64,000 nucleotides of DNA from assembly GCF_039889165.1 (NCBI RefSeq), contig NZ_JAYMYY010000001.1:248001-312000 (forward strand), in the 5' to 3' direction. Position numbers and translations under genes: made by a program. Positions 17,515 to 26,900 of the stretch are shown here, one piece after another. The DNA is from Pseudocitrobacter cyperus (lineage in GTDB: Bacteria; Pseudomonadota; Gammaproteobacteria; Enterobacterales; Enterobacteriaceae). How positions within the stretch are numbered: position 1 is the first letter of the stretch; each line of letters starts with the position of its first letter. The notes beneath the pieces are model-generated. The model saw only the letters and a program-made list of their open reading frames with translations, was not told where the DNA came from and did not search any database.

Positions 17515-17548
17515 AGAAAACTTCCCCACCGCGGGTGCGCTGGGGAAG
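17515..17548 (-). terminator. Terminator after aroH
   Basis: On the minus strand CTTCCCCA and TGGGGAAG pair around a 12-base loop, then TTTTCT. Confidence 0.85.
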
Positions 17549-17554
17549 AGCGTA

Positions 17555-18601
17555 TTACAGACGCGTGGCAACAGCGGCGGCGAGTTTTTCCAGCAGTAGC
17601 TCTGTGTCTTCCCAACTCAGACACGGATCGGTAATCGACTGGCCATAGGTGAGCGGCTGATCGGCAACAATTTTTTGGGTACCTTCACGCAGGAAGCTTT
17701 CAGCCATGACACCGGCAATAGCAGTAGAGCCGTTGCGGATTTGCTGGCAGATATCATCACAAACATCGAGCTGGCGGCGGTGCTGTTTTTGACAATTACC
17801 GTGGCTGAAATCCACTACCAGATGTTCCGGCAGATCGAACTGATGCAGCGTATCGCAGGCTGCGGCGATATCTTCGGCATGATAGTTCGGTTTTTTACCT
17901 CCGCGCATGATGATGTGCCCGTAGGGGTTACCGCTGGTCTGGTAGATTGTCATTTGGCCATTTTTATCCGGCGACAGGAACATATGGCTGGCACGTGCTG
18001 CGCGGATGGCATCCACCGCGATACGCGTGTTGCCATCGGTGCCATTTTTAAAGCCGACCGGGCAGGAGAGCGCTGAGGCCATTTCACGGTGGATCTGGCT
18101 TTCGGTTGTACGCGCGCCAATGGCGCCCCAGCTAATCAGGTCGGCGATAAACTGACCGGTCACCATATCGAGAAATTCAGTGGCGGTCGGCACACCCATC
18201 GTGTTCACCTGCAACAGCAGTTTGCGCGCCAGTTCAATGCCATGGTTCACCCGGTAGCTGCCATTCAGGTCAGGATCGGAGATAAGCCCCTTCCAGCCAA
18301 CAACGGTACGCGGTTTTTCAAAATAGGTACGCATGACGATCTCAAGCTGACCCTGGTGTTTTTCACGCATGATTTGCAGGCGGCGGGCGTAGTCCAGCGC
18401 CGCGTCGAGATCGTGAATAGAGCAGGGCCCGACAATCACCAGCAGACGACGGTCTTCACCGTTAAGGATCTTTTCAATTCGCTGACGAGAGGCGGTGACG
18501 TTTCCGGCAACATCCGGGGAGATGGGGTAGCGCTGAGCTAATTCAGCAGGCGTAACGAGGCTCTCAATACGAGCGGTACGCAATTCATCGGTCTTATTCA
18601 T
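17555..18601 (-). CDS. aroH: DAHP synthase, tryptophan-sensitive
   Basis: First step of the shikimate pathway: phosphoenolpyruvate plus erythrose 4-phosphate to DAHP, in the cytosol. 348 residues, the AroH length. Conserved blocks include GPCSIHD, RTYFEKPRTVVGWKGL with the PEP-binding Arg/Lys, GARTTESQ, and the metal ligands in the VDFSHGNCQK region. Assignment to the tryptophan-sensitive isozyme rests on its place beside ppsR/hemP and the TrpR operator upstream. The 5' leader from the predicted promoter is about 110 bases. Confidence 0.96.
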   Translation of the reverse strand: MNKTDELRTARIESLVTPAELAQRYPISPDVAGNVTASRQRIEKILNGEDRRLLVIVGPCSIHDLDAALDYARRLQIMREKHQGQLEIVMRTYFEKPRTVVGWKGLISDPDLNGSYRVNHGIELARKLLLQVNTMGVPTATEFLDMVTGQFIADLISWGAIGARTTESQIHREMASALSCPVGFKNGTDGNTRIAVDAIRAARASHMFLSPDKNGQMTIYQTSGNPYGHIIMRGGKKPNYHAEDIAAACDTLHQFDLPEHLVVDFSHGNCQKQHRRQLDVCDDICQQIRNGSTAIAGVMAESFLREGTQKIVADQPLTYGQSITDPCLSWEDTELLLEKLAAAVATRL

Positions 18602-18721
18602 TAGGGATCTCAGAAATTTGTTTCTTCACCAGACAAAACGCCGGGAAGTGATGCACATCACGATAAACCAATCCCGGCTGATTTCAAGAGCGGGGCGTCA
18701 TGTGCATTCATTCACGGCGCT

Positions 18722-18762
18722 ATGATAAACAAATTTATCGTATTGTACTAGTTCATTAGTAC
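18722..18762 (-). promoter_or_regulatory. aroH promoter with TrpR operator
   Basis: GTACTAGTTCATTAGTAC at 18745-18762 is an 18-bp near-perfect palindrome of the TrpR type (CTAG/TTAG half-sites). TATCAT at 18722-18727 on the minus strand is a plausible -10, placing the operator over the -35 region. The operator overlaps the stop codon and last codons of ppsR. Confidence 0.82.
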
Positions 18763-19589
18763 ATTCTGCGGCTTAATCCCATAATGTCCATGATTTTGGT
18801 GGCAATTTCTTCAACGGAATAGTTAGTACTGTTAATCCATGGAATTTGATTTTTGCGATACAGCGCTTCCACTTCCGCCACTTCCATTCGGCATTGGCGC
18901 ATCGAAGCGTAGCGGCTATTTTCCCTGCGCTCTTCGCGGATTGCCGCCAGGCGCTCAGGATTAATCGTCAGGCCGAACAGTTTGTGTTGCAGTGGCTTGA
19001 GCGATGCCGGAAGGATGAGGTTATCCATATCATCGGCGATAAACGGGTAGTTAGCGGCGCGGATACCGAACTGCATCGCCAGATAGAGGCTGGTAGGGGT
19101 TTTTCCACAGCGAGAAACGCCAAGCAAAATAACCTGCGCCTGATCGAGATTGCGTAGCGAAATACCGTCATCATGGGCCAGGGTGTAATCAATCGCGGCA
19201 ATACGGGCATCATATTTCAGTAGATTACCCGGATTAAGCCCGTGGGTGCGATGCGCAACCGGCGTTGGGTCGAGTTTAAGTTCTTCCTGAAGCGGAGCGA
19301 CCAGCGCCTGCACGATGTCCTGACAAAATCCTTCACATTGCAAAATGATGTCGCGAATTTCCGGAATGACAATGGAGTAGAACACCAGCGGGCGAACGCC
19401 GGTTTGCTGATAAATCGCGTCGATCTGATCTTTTACGGCCCGGGCGCGGCTTTCACTTTCAATAAACGGCAGGGTGATGCTGTTGATCACCACCGGAAAC
19501 TGTGACATCACAGCGTGGCCCAGCACTTCCGCGGTGATGGCGGTACCATCAGAAATATAAAAAACCTGCCGATCGACTGCATTTTCCAT
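18756..19589 (-). CDS. ppsR: PEP synthetase regulatory protein (kinase/pyrophosphorylase)
   Basis: 277 residues, the E. coli PpsR (YdiA, DUF299) length. Inactivates PEP synthase by ADP-dependent phosphorylation of an active-site Thr and reactivates it by phosphate-dependent removal. P-loop GVSRCGKT at residues 157-164. The ATG at 19589 gives the E. coli-like start MENAVDRQVFYISDGTA; the frame extends 22 codons further up without a ribosome-binding site. It is divergent from its target gene ppsA. Confidence 0.96.
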   Translation of the reverse strand: MENAVDRQVFYISDGTAITAEVLGHAVMSQFPVVINSITLPFIESESRARAVKDQIDAIYQQTGVRPLVFYSIVIPEIRDIILQCEGFCQDIVQALVAPLQEELKLDPTPVAHRTHGLNPGNLLKYDARIAAIDYTLAHDDGISLRNLDQAQVILLGVSRCGKTPTSLYLAMQFGIRAANYPFIADDMDNLILPASLKPLQHKLFGLTINPERLAAIREERRENSRYASMRQCRMEVAEVEALYRKNQIPWINSTNYSVEEIATKIMDIMGLSRRMY

Positions 19590-19824
19590 TTCAACAATCC
19601 AGAAAAGTGAGGTTAATTGTCTGAAAGCATAAATTAAATTCGCAGAAAACCCCACCGCATTTGTCTGATTTGTGAAAGTGGAACGCTATTTTTATTTTTT
19701 ATGAAAAGTCCGGTTCATTTTTCAAAATAGACAGATTATGCCGCTGATTATTACGCCTTTCCCGCAGAATCAGCGGGTTATATCGTTTCTGGTATCAATC
19801 CTAAAAACGAAAAAATTAATTTGC

Positions 19825-19838
19825 TTGAACGATTCACC
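19825..19838 (-). promoter_or_regulatory. Cra (FruR) site upstream of ppsA
   Basis: Read on the minus strand, GGTGAATCGTTCAA fits the Cra pattern TGAAWCGNT. It lies about 92 bp upstream of the ppsA start; in E. coli Cra activates ppsA for gluconeogenesis. The rest of the 340-bp ppsR-ppsA gap is AT-rich, with a possible ppsA -10 (GATAAT near 19867). Confidence 0.75.
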
Positions 19839-19929
19839 GTTTTTTTTGGCTGTTTAAATATGCCAGGATAATTTGAGTAGTCAGTAGTTTCTTAATCACT
19901 GCTTTTTTAATCAAAAAAGGATTGTCTCG

Positions 19930-22308
19930 ATGACCAACAATGGCTCGTCAACGCTGGTGCTTTGGTATAACCAACTCGGCATGAATGATGTAGACAGAGT
20001 TGGGGGCAAAAATGCCTCCCTGGGTGAAATGATTACAAACCTGTCCGATCTGGGGGTTTCGGTTCCCAACGGATTTGCAACCACTGCCGATGCGTTTAAT
20101 CAATTCCTCGACCAAAGCGGCGTGAATCAGCGCATTTATCAACTGTTGGATCAGACAGATATTGATGATGTGACCGCGCTGGCGAAAGCCGGTGCGCAGA
20201 TCCGCCAGTGGATCATCGACACACCTTTCCAGGGCGAACTGGAAACGGCTATTCGTGACGCGTACAACCAACTCTCTGCGGATGACGCAGACGCCTCTTT
20301 TGCTGTGCGTTCTTCAGCAACGGCGGAAGATATGCCGGATGCCTCCTTCGCCGGTCAGCAGGAAACCTTCCTCAACGTACAGGGCTATGATGCGGTACTG
20401 GTTGCAGTGAAGCACGTCTTTGCATCGCTGTTTAACGACCGCGCGATCTCCTACCGTGTCCACCAGGGGTACGACCATCGCGGTGTTGCGCTCTCGGCGG
20501 GCGTTCAACGGATGGTGCGCTCCGATCTTGCCTCTTCCGGGGTGATGTTCTCTATCGACACCGAATCTGGTTTCGACCAGGTGGTATTTATCACTTCGGC
20601 CTGGGGCCTGGGTGAAATGGTGGTGCAGGGCGCGGTGAACCCGGACGAATTTTACGTCCATAAACCGACGCTGGCGGCCAATCGCCCGTCGATTGTGCGC
20701 CGTACCATGGGTTCCAAAAAAATCCGCATGGTCTACGCCCCGACGCAGGAGCACGGCAAGCAGGTTAAAATTGAAGATGTCCCGCAGGCACAGCGCGATA
20801 TTTTCTCGTTGACCAACGAGGAAGTGCAGGAGCTGGCAAAACAGGCCGTCCAGATTGAAAAACACTATGGTCGCCCGATGGATATCGAGTGGGCCAAAGA
20901 TGGTCATACCGGCAAGCTATTTATCGTGCAGGCCCGCCCGGAAACTGTACGTTCACGCGGCCAGGTCATGGAGCGTTACACGCTGCATTCGCAGGGTAAA
21001 ATCATCGCTGAAGGTCGCGCGATCGGCCATCGCATTGGCGCGGGTAGCGTGAAAGTTATCCATGATATTAGCGAGATGAACCGCATTCAGCCAGGCGACG
21101 TGCTGGTGACTGACATGACCGACCCGGACTGGGAACCGATCATGAAAAAAGCGGCGGCGATTGTGACTAACCGCGGCGGAAGGACTTGCCACGCGGCGAT
21201 TATCGCGCGTGAACTGGGGATCCCTGCGGTGGTGGGCTGTGGCGATGCGACTGAACGCATGAAAGACGATGAGAGCGTCACCGTCTCCTGTGCGGAAGGC
21301 GATACCGGTTATGTCTATGCAGATCTGCTCGACTTTAGCGTGAAGAGTTCCAGCGTCGATACCATGCCGGATATGCCGCTGAAGATCATGATGAACGTCG
21401 GTAATCCGGATCGCGCCTTTGACTTCGCTTGTCTGCCGAATGAAGGTGTTGGCCTCGCGCGTCTGGAATTTATTATCAACCGGATGATTGGCGTTCACCC
21501 ACGCGCACTGCTGGAGTTCGATGACCAGGAGCCCGCGCTGCAGAACGAAATCCGTGAGATGATGAAAGGCTTTGACTCACCGAGAGAGTTTTACGTGGGT
21601 CGTCTGACGGAAGGGATCGCGACGCTGGGCGCGGCGTTCTACCCGAAAAGGGTGATTGTGCGTCTGTCCGATTTTAAATCAAATGAATATGCCAACCTCG
21701 TCGGTGGTGAGCGCTATGAACCGCACGAAGAGAACCCGATGCTGGGCTTCCGTGGAGCGGGTCGTTACGTTTCCGAAAGTTTCCGCGACTGCTTCGCGCT
21801 GGAGTGCGAAGCAGTGAAACGCGTGCGTAACGAAATGGGCCTGACGAACGTGGAAATCATGATCCCATTTGTGCGTACCGTCGACCAGGCGAAAGCGGTG
21901 GTGGATGAACTGGCGCGCCAGGGGCTCAAACGCGGTGAGAACGGTCTGAAGATCATCATGATGTGCGAGATCCCGTCTAACGCGCTGTTAGCTGAGCAGT
22001 TCCTCGAACATTTCGATGGTTTCTCTATCGGTTCCAACGACATGACACAACTGGCGCTGGGCCTTGACCGCGACTCCGGCGTCGTGTCAGAGCTTTTCGA
22101 TGAGCGTAATGACGCAGTCAAAGCGCTGTTGTCGATGGCTATCCGTGCCGCGAAGAAACAGGGCAAGTACGTGGGCATTTGCGGTCAGGGGCCTTCGGAT
22201 CATGAAGACTTCGCTGCCTGGCTGATGGAAGAGGGCATCGATAGCCTCTCTCTGAATCCGGATACCGTGGTGCAAACCTGGTTGAGCCTTGCGGAATTAA
22301 ACAAGTAA
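19930..22308 (+). CDS. ppsA: Phosphoenolpyruvate synthase
   Basis: Makes PEP, AMP and phosphate from pyruvate and ATP, for growth on pyruvate or lactate. 792 residues, the E. coli length. N-terminal ATP-binding domain (GGKNASLGEM, SSATAEDMPDASFAGQQ), central phosphohistidine domain with GGRTCHAAIIAREL (the catalytic His and regulatory Thr phosphorylated by PpsR), and C-terminal PEP/pyruvate barrel ending with GICGQGPSDH. AAAAAAGGATTGTCTCG carries the ribosome-binding site. Confidence 0.98.
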   Translation: MTNNGSSTLVLWYNQLGMNDVDRVGGKNASLGEMITNLSDLGVSVPNGFATTADAFNQFLDQSGVNQRIYQLLDQTDIDDVTALAKAGAQIRQWIIDTPFQGELETAIRDAYNQLSADDADASFAVRSSATAEDMPDASFAGQQETFLNVQGYDAVLVAVKHVFASLFNDRAISYRVHQGYDHRGVALSAGVQRMVRSDLASSGVMFSIDTESGFDQVVFITSAWGLGEMVVQGAVNPDEFYVHKPTLAANRPSIVRRTMGSKKIRMVYAPTQEHGKQVKIEDVPQAQRDIFSLTNEEVQELAKQAVQIEKHYGRPMDIEWAKDGHTGKLFIVQARPETVRSRGQVMERYTLHSQGKIIAEGRAIGHRIGAGSVKVIHDISEMNRIQPGDVLVTDMTDPDWEPIMKKAAAIVTNRGGRTCHAAIIARELGIPAVVGCGDATERMKDDESVTVSCAEGDTGYVYADLLDFSVKSSSVDTMPDMPLKIMMNVGNPDRAFDFACLPNEGVGLARLEFIINRMIGVHPRALLEFDDQEPALQNEIREMMKGFDSPREFYVGRLTEGIATLGAAFYPKRVIVRLSDFKSNEYANLVGGERYEPHEENPMLGFRGAGRYVSESFRDCFALECEAVKRVRNEMGLTNVEIMIPFVRTVDQAKAVVDELARQGLKRGENGLKIIMMCEIPSNALLAEQFLEHFDGFSIGSNDMTQLALGLDRDSGVVSELFDERNDAVKALLSMAIRAAKKQGKYVGICGQGPSDHEDFAAWLMEEGIDSLSLNPDTVVQTWLSLAELNK

Positions 22309-22318
22309 TCCTCTAAAT

Positions 22319-22352
22319 AAGCCCCCCGGCATGTCAATTCCGGGGGCTTTCT
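22319..22352 (+). terminator. Terminator after ppsA
   Basis: AAGCCCCCCGG and CCGGGGGCTTT pair around a 10-base loop. Confidence 0.85.
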
Positions 22353-22502
22353 TAAATTTGTTGTATCAGACTCTCCTTATTTGCGACCGATCACACTCCG
22401 ATAAAAAAACGAAAAAACATAAATCTCCTGCGAAATTAGACAATTGTTGTCGCCATACCTCTTCTGAATACTGGTTTTATTCAACCTGTCCAGGAGAAAG
22501 CC

Positions 22503-24872
22503 ATGACCCCGATTTATAAAGATCCTCAGCGCCCGATAAACGAGCGCGTGACCGATTTACTTGCCCGTATGACTCCGGAAGAGAAATTTGCCCAGATGCA
22601 TGCGTACTGGCTGGTGCTGTCTGAAGATGGGCAACATCGGGAAAGAAGTGACATGAGCGATGAATTTGCGGGCGTCAGCGAACAGGCGTCACTGGCAGAG
22701 CGATTAACCCTGGGCGTCGGGCAAATCACTCGCCCGCTGGGTACGCATATTGTTGATGCGAAAACGGGCGTCAGGGCGGCGAATCGGCTGCAAAAAATGT
22801 TGATGGAAGAGACGCGCCTTGGCATTCCTGCGCTGTTCCACGAAGAGTGTCTGGTCGGTTTATTGTGCAAAGATGCCACGTTGTTCCCCTCGTCGCTGAA
22901 TTACGGTTCTACCTGGGATCCTGAGCTGGTTAAACGCGCCGCGCAGCAGATAGGCGAAGAAGCGCGCTCAACGGGCTGTAAGCAGGGGCTGGCGCCGGTG
23001 CTGGATGTGTCGCGCGACGTGCGCTGGGGACGTACTGAAGAGACGTTTGGTGAAGATCCCTGGCTGGTGGGGGTGATGGCCTGTGCCTATGTTGACGGGC
23101 TGCAAGGCGAAAAACGCGATGTGCTGGCGACGCTCAAACACTATGTCGGGCACTCTTTCAGTGAAGGCGCGCGCAACCATGCGCCGGTGCACCTGGGCTT
23201 TCGCGAACTCAACGATACCTTCCTGTTGCCGTTCGAAATGGCGGTGAAACTGGCGAATGCGGGTTCGGTGATGCCCGCGTATCACGATATTGATAATCAA
23301 CCGGGGCACAGTGATGCATTCCTGCTGACCACTTTGCTGCGGGAACGCTGGGGGTTTGATGGCATTGTGGTGGCGGACTACGGCGGTGTAAGCCTGCTGC
23401 ATCAGCATCATGGCGTAAGTGCGGATGCTACGCACTCTGCGGCGCTGGCCTTCAATGCCGGTCTGGATGTCGAGCTGCCAAAAGATGATTGCGCGCGTCA
23501 TCTGGCGCAGGCGCTGGAGCGTGGTCTCATCACGATGGCGAAAGTGGATGAAATCGTCTCGCGCGTTCTGACGGAGAAATTTCGTCTTGGCCTGTTTGAG
23601 CACCCGTACACGGACGAAAAGGGGATCGCCCTCCAGTCGCCAGCCACACGGCAGGTGGCCAGAGATGTCGCAACCCGTTCCATCACCTTACTGGAAAACA
23701 GCGGTATTTTACCGCTGTCGGGCAAACCTCGCGTGGCGCTGATAGGGCCGACGGCGGACGATCCCCTGGCGCTGTTGAGTGGTTACAGTTTCCCGGTACA
23801 CCTGATTATCAGCGACATGGTTGACAATACATCCCAGGTTACGACGCCGCTTGCGGCACTACGCACTTATCTGGGAGAGGAAAACATCCGCTATGCCAAA
23901 GGTTGTCATATCATCAAAGAGCGTCTGGCGGGCGCGCCGGTGTTCCCTGGCGATAGTTCTGGTAAGCCGATACAGTCGTCACCCGTCTCTCCCGATACCT
24001 CGCTTATCAATGATGCCGTGAAGGTGGCGCAGGAAAGCGAGGTGGTGATTGCCTGTGTGGGCGATCTGGCCGGGCTGTTCCAGAGCGGTACGGTAGGAGA
24101 AGGTTCTGACACCGATAGCCTGAATCTGCCAGGCGTACAGCAGCAACTGCTGGAAGCGCTGGTGGCGACGGGTAAACCCGTCATTGTGGTCATGACCGGC
24201 GGCCGTCCATACAGCCTGCAAGGGCTGGAGTCAAAAGTGGCTGCATTTATGCTGGCGTGGGCTCCCGGTCAGGAGGGCGGCTGGGCGATTGCTGACGTGC
24301 TGACCGGGCGTGCAGAACCGCAGGGCAGGTTGGTGGTGAGCGTTCCCAAAAGCGCAGGTGCGATGCCGTTTTACTACAACCACAAACTGAAAAGCGGCGG
24401 TACGCCTTTTGCCTTCCATTTTGGTGCGCGCTATCCGTTTGGCTATGGTCAGAGCTGGACTACGTTTGAATATGGCGCACCGACGCTGCTGGCATCGGAA
24501 GTCGATATTTGCGGCAATGTCGTGCTGCGCGTGACTGTCAAAAACCAGGGCGAGCGCCGCGGCAGCGATGTCGTACAGGTTTATGTTCACGATAAACTCG
24601 CCTCAATGGTACGTCCGCTTCAGGAACTGAAAGCGTTCCAGCGTATTGAACTGGATCCTGGCGCTGAGGCTGTGCTGACCTTTACGGTGCCGGTGGATAT
24701 GCTCAACTTTACCGGTTTCGATGGTCAACGCCTTGTTGAACCTGGGGAGTTTGAGTTCCAGGTAGGGCGCTCGTCAGCGGACATTCAGGGAGCGGTTACG
24801 GTGCGGGTGACGGGTGAGGCGCGGGTGCTGCCGGAGAAATGGAACATGATGAGCCGGTGTGATGTGAAGTAA
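22503..24872 (+). CDS. GH3 family beta-glycosidase, cytoplasmic
   Basis: 789 residues of glycoside hydrolase family 3 (beta-glucosidase/beta-xylosidase type). N-terminal barrel with APVLDVSRDVRWGRTEETFGEDP and the substrate-binding LKHYVGHS (near 211); the nucleophile is Asp292 in GIVVADYGG (commonly SDW in the family). A second alpha/beta domain follows, and a fibronectin-III-like C-terminal domain from about 690. No signal peptide, so the enzyme should act on imported oligosaccharides, unlike periplasmic BglX. AGGAGAAAGCC precedes the ATG. E. coli K-12 has no such gene between ppsA and fadK, and no transporter or regulator accompanies it, so it looks like a single-gene insertion. The sugar specificity cannot be told from sequence. 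Confidence 0.9.
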   Translation: MTPIYKDPQRPINERVTDLLARMTPEEKFAQMHAYWLVLSEDGQHRERSDMSDEFAGVSEQASLAERLTLGVGQITRPLGTHIVDAKTGVRAANRLQKMLMEETRLGIPALFHEECLVGLLCKDATLFPSSLNYGSTWDPELVKRAAQQIGEEARSTGCKQGLAPVLDVSRDVRWGRTEETFGEDPWLVGVMACAYVDGLQGEKRDVLATLKHYVGHSFSEGARNHAPVHLGFRELNDTFLLPFEMAVKLANAGSVMPAYHDIDNQPGHSDAFLLTTLLRERWGFDGIVVADYGGVSLLHQHHGVSADATHSAALAFNAGLDVELPKDDCARHLAQALERGLITMAKVDEIVSRVLTEKFRLGLFEHPYTDEKGIALQSPATRQVARDVATRSITLLENSGILPLSGKPRVALIGPTADDPLALLSGYSFPVHLIISDMVDNTSQVTTPLAALRTYLGEENIRYAKGCHIIKERLAGAPVFPGDSSGKPIQSSPVSPDTSLINDAVKVAQESEVVIACVGDLAGLFQSGTVGEGSDTDSLNLPGVQQQLLEALVATGKPVIVVMTGGRPYSLQGLESKVAAFMLAWAPGQEGGWAIADVLTGRAEPQGRLVVSVPKSAGAMPFYYNHKLKSGGTPFAFHFGARYPFGYGQSWTTFEYGAPTLLASEVDICGNVVLRVTVKNQGERRGSDVVQVYVHDKLASMVRPLQELKAFQRIELDPGAEAVLTFTVPVDMLNFTGFDGQRLVEPGEFEFQVGRSSADIQGAVTVRVTGEARVLPEKWNMMSRCDVK

Positions 24873-24875
24873 GCA

Positions 24876-24917
24876 AAAAAACGGCAGGCAAAACGTGTGT
24901 TTTGCGCTGCCGGTTTT
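24876..24917. terminator. Bidirectional terminator between the GH3 gene and fadK
   Basis: AAAAAACGGCAG and CTGCCGGTTTTTT form the outer stem; GCAAAAC and GTTTTGC extend it inward. T-runs occur on both strands between the convergent genes. Confidence 0.88.
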
Positions 24918-26552
24918 TTACGCCTTGTACTGACTCCTCCGTTGTACGATATCCTGGCGAAGCTGGAATTTTTGTACTTTGCCGGAGGCGGTACGTGGTA
25001 ACGCATCCACAATGACTACGTGTTCCGGATATTTATATTTTGCCACCCGTTTACGGCTAAAAAAGGTGACAATCTCGTCGAGCAGTAGCGTGTCGAACGC
25101 AGGTTTGAGCACAACATAGGCGCAGGATCGCTCGCCTAAACGCTCATCCGGCATGGCAACGACGCAGGCGTCGTGAATTTTAGGATGTTGCAAGAGAATA
25201 TCTTCCACCTCCCGACTGCTGATATTCTCCCCGCCGCGCACGATAATATCTTTTCTGCGCCCGGTAATTTTAATATAGCCCGCTTCATCCATGCGGCAGA
25301 GATCGCCGCTGTAGTACCAGCCTTCGTCATCCAGCGCTTTGGCGGTGAGTTCCGGCTCATCAAGGTAGCCCATAAAGACATTGGGCCCGCGTGAAGCTTC
25401 TTCACCTTCCTCACCTGGCGGAAGTGTATTCCTCGCGTTATCCACGACCTTGATTTCCACTCCTTCGGCGGCATACCCGTCTGTATTCATCATCCGGGAA
25501 ATTGAATCATCAAGATTGACCAACGCATGGGGTGAACTCTCCGTCGAGCCGTACACGCTGAGTAAGCGGATACCCCGTTGCTGGCAGCCGTGAGCCACCG
25601 TCTTCGGAATGGTGGTGCCACCGCACAGAAAAAAACGCAGGGAGGAGAGGTCTGCCGGTTGTTTTTCGAGGGCGCAGAGCAGGTCATAGACAAAGGGTGT
25701 TGCGCCAGGCATGCAGGTGCAGTGTTGTTGTTCAAGCAGGGCGAGGCAGGCGGTTGGCGTAAACACATCCAGCAGTACACTGCGTGCGCCAATCAGAAAC
25801 GGGGCAGTCACGCCATGCAAAAAACCGGTGGCGTGGCCCAGCGGCGCAGGCATTAAAAACACATCCTGCCAGCTCAGGTTGAGGCGCGCGCAGTAGGCGC
25901 GTTCGCTGGCGAGGATATTATTGTGGGTAAGCATGACGCCCTTTGGCATGCCTTCCGTGCCGGAGGTAAACAAAACGGCAGCCAGCTCATCGCCATGGAC
26001 GTTGGCTGTGCTGGCAAGCGGCGCGTGTTCGGCGAGGATCTGGCTCAGCGCGAGCGAGGTGGTTGCCGGGGCGAGCTTATCGACGCCGACAATCTGCCGC
26101 AGATGGGGCAACTGATTTTGCAGGGGAAGGATAAGCTCGACCGGGCGAGTTTGCTTAAACAGGGTTGGCGCGAAGAAAATCTTTGCCTGACATTTGTTCA
26201 GCACCCATACCAGTTCCGCTTCTCGCCACGCAGGGAGCAGCGGTACGCAAACCGCGCCGATCTTCAGGCAGGCGATATAGATAAGGGTAAACTCGCACCA
26301 GCCTGGCAACTGAAATGCCACCCGATCGCCAGGCTGAACGCCGTTTTGCAGTAGCCAGCTCGCCAGGCTCCCGGCCGCGCGATCCAGTGCTGCGTATGTC
26401 CAGGACGCGCCGTGATTATCCACCACGGCGATTTTATCCGGCACGGCCAGCGAAGTTTGCCGCCAGTAGTCGCCCAGTGAGGCGTCGCCCCAAAAGCCAA
26501 GCTCGCGGTACTTTTGTCGGCGGCTGGCATTAAACTGCAGTGTGATACTCAT
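24918..26552 (-). CDS. fadK: Medium/short-chain acyl-CoA synthetase FadK
   Basis: ATP-dependent acyl-CoA ligase of the ANL superfamily, used in E. coli for anaerobic growth on shorter fatty acids. About 544 residues. AMP-binding motif LFTSGTEGMPKG, then YGSTESSPH, the hinge YYSGDLCRMDEAGYIKITGRRKD and the catalytic Lys in RTASGKVQKF. ATG at 26552 starts MSITLQF, matching MKVTLTF of E. coli; a TTG six codons upstream is possible but its ribosome-binding site would be 15 bases off. It follows ydiT on the same strand, 54 bp downstream, and is probably part of the ydiQRST unit. Confidence 0.94.
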   Translation of the reverse strand: MSITLQFNASRRQKYRELGFWGDASLGDYWRQTSLAVPDKIAVVDNHGASWTYAALDRAAGSLASWLLQNGVQPGDRVAFQLPGWCEFTLIYIACLKIGAVCVPLLPAWREAELVWVLNKCQAKIFFAPTLFKQTRPVELILPLQNQLPHLRQIVGVDKLAPATTSLALSQILAEHAPLASTANVHGDELAAVLFTSGTEGMPKGVMLTHNNILASERAYCARLNLSWQDVFLMPAPLGHATGFLHGVTAPFLIGARSVLLDVFTPTACLALLEQQHCTCMPGATPFVYDLLCALEKQPADLSSLRFFLCGGTTIPKTVAHGCQQRGIRLLSVYGSTESSPHALVNLDDSISRMMNTDGYAAEGVEIKVVDNARNTLPPGEEGEEASRGPNVFMGYLDEPELTAKALDDEGWYYSGDLCRMDEAGYIKITGRRKDIIVRGGENISSREVEDILLQHPKIHDACVVAMPDERLGERSCAYVVLKPAFDTLLLDEIVTFFSRKRVAKYKYPEHVVIVDALPRTASGKVQKFQLRQDIVQRRSQYKA

Positions 26553-26606
26553 TAGTTTATTCTCACTCAATACAAACGATGCTATCTCCTCTTTGTTGAC
26601 TGTTCG

Positions 26607-26900
26607 TCAGCCGTAACGGAAATCGACGCCAAAGGTACCCGCCGGATAGTTCCATTTTTCGAGGATGGTTTCGCCGCACAGTACCCGGCAGGTTCCGCAC
26701 TCGAGACAACCCGCGGAATCAAAATGGATGTTGCCAGCCTCATCCTGCTTGTAGAGCCCGGCGGGGCAGGCGTTCAACAGCTTCCGAAACTCGGTTGCGT
26801 CTGGATGATTGGCGAGAACAATATGCGGGTTGCCTTCATCGACATGAAATTTATTGACGCCCAGCTTGACGTCGACGTTAACGCGATTCTCCTGGCTCAT
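26607..26900 (-). CDS. ydiT: Ferredoxin-like protein YdiT
   Basis: 97 residues of the FixX family. It has one complete cysteine cluster CLECGTCRVLC plus an upstream CPAGLY cysteine, enough for a single cluster as in ETF:quinone oxidoreductase partners. It should shuttle electrons with YdiS. The start overlaps the ydiS stop by ATGA, indicating translational coupling. Confidence 0.94.
   Translation of the reverse strand: MSQENRVNVDVKLGVNKFHVDEGNPHIVLANHPDATEFRKLLNACPAGLYKQDEAGNIHFDSAGCLECGTCRVLCGETILEKWNYPAGTFGVDFRYG

Noticed and set aside
22451..22463. GACAA-TTG-TTGTC palindrome upstream of the GH3 gene
   Set aside because: Too short to distinguish from chance; no second copy seen nearby.
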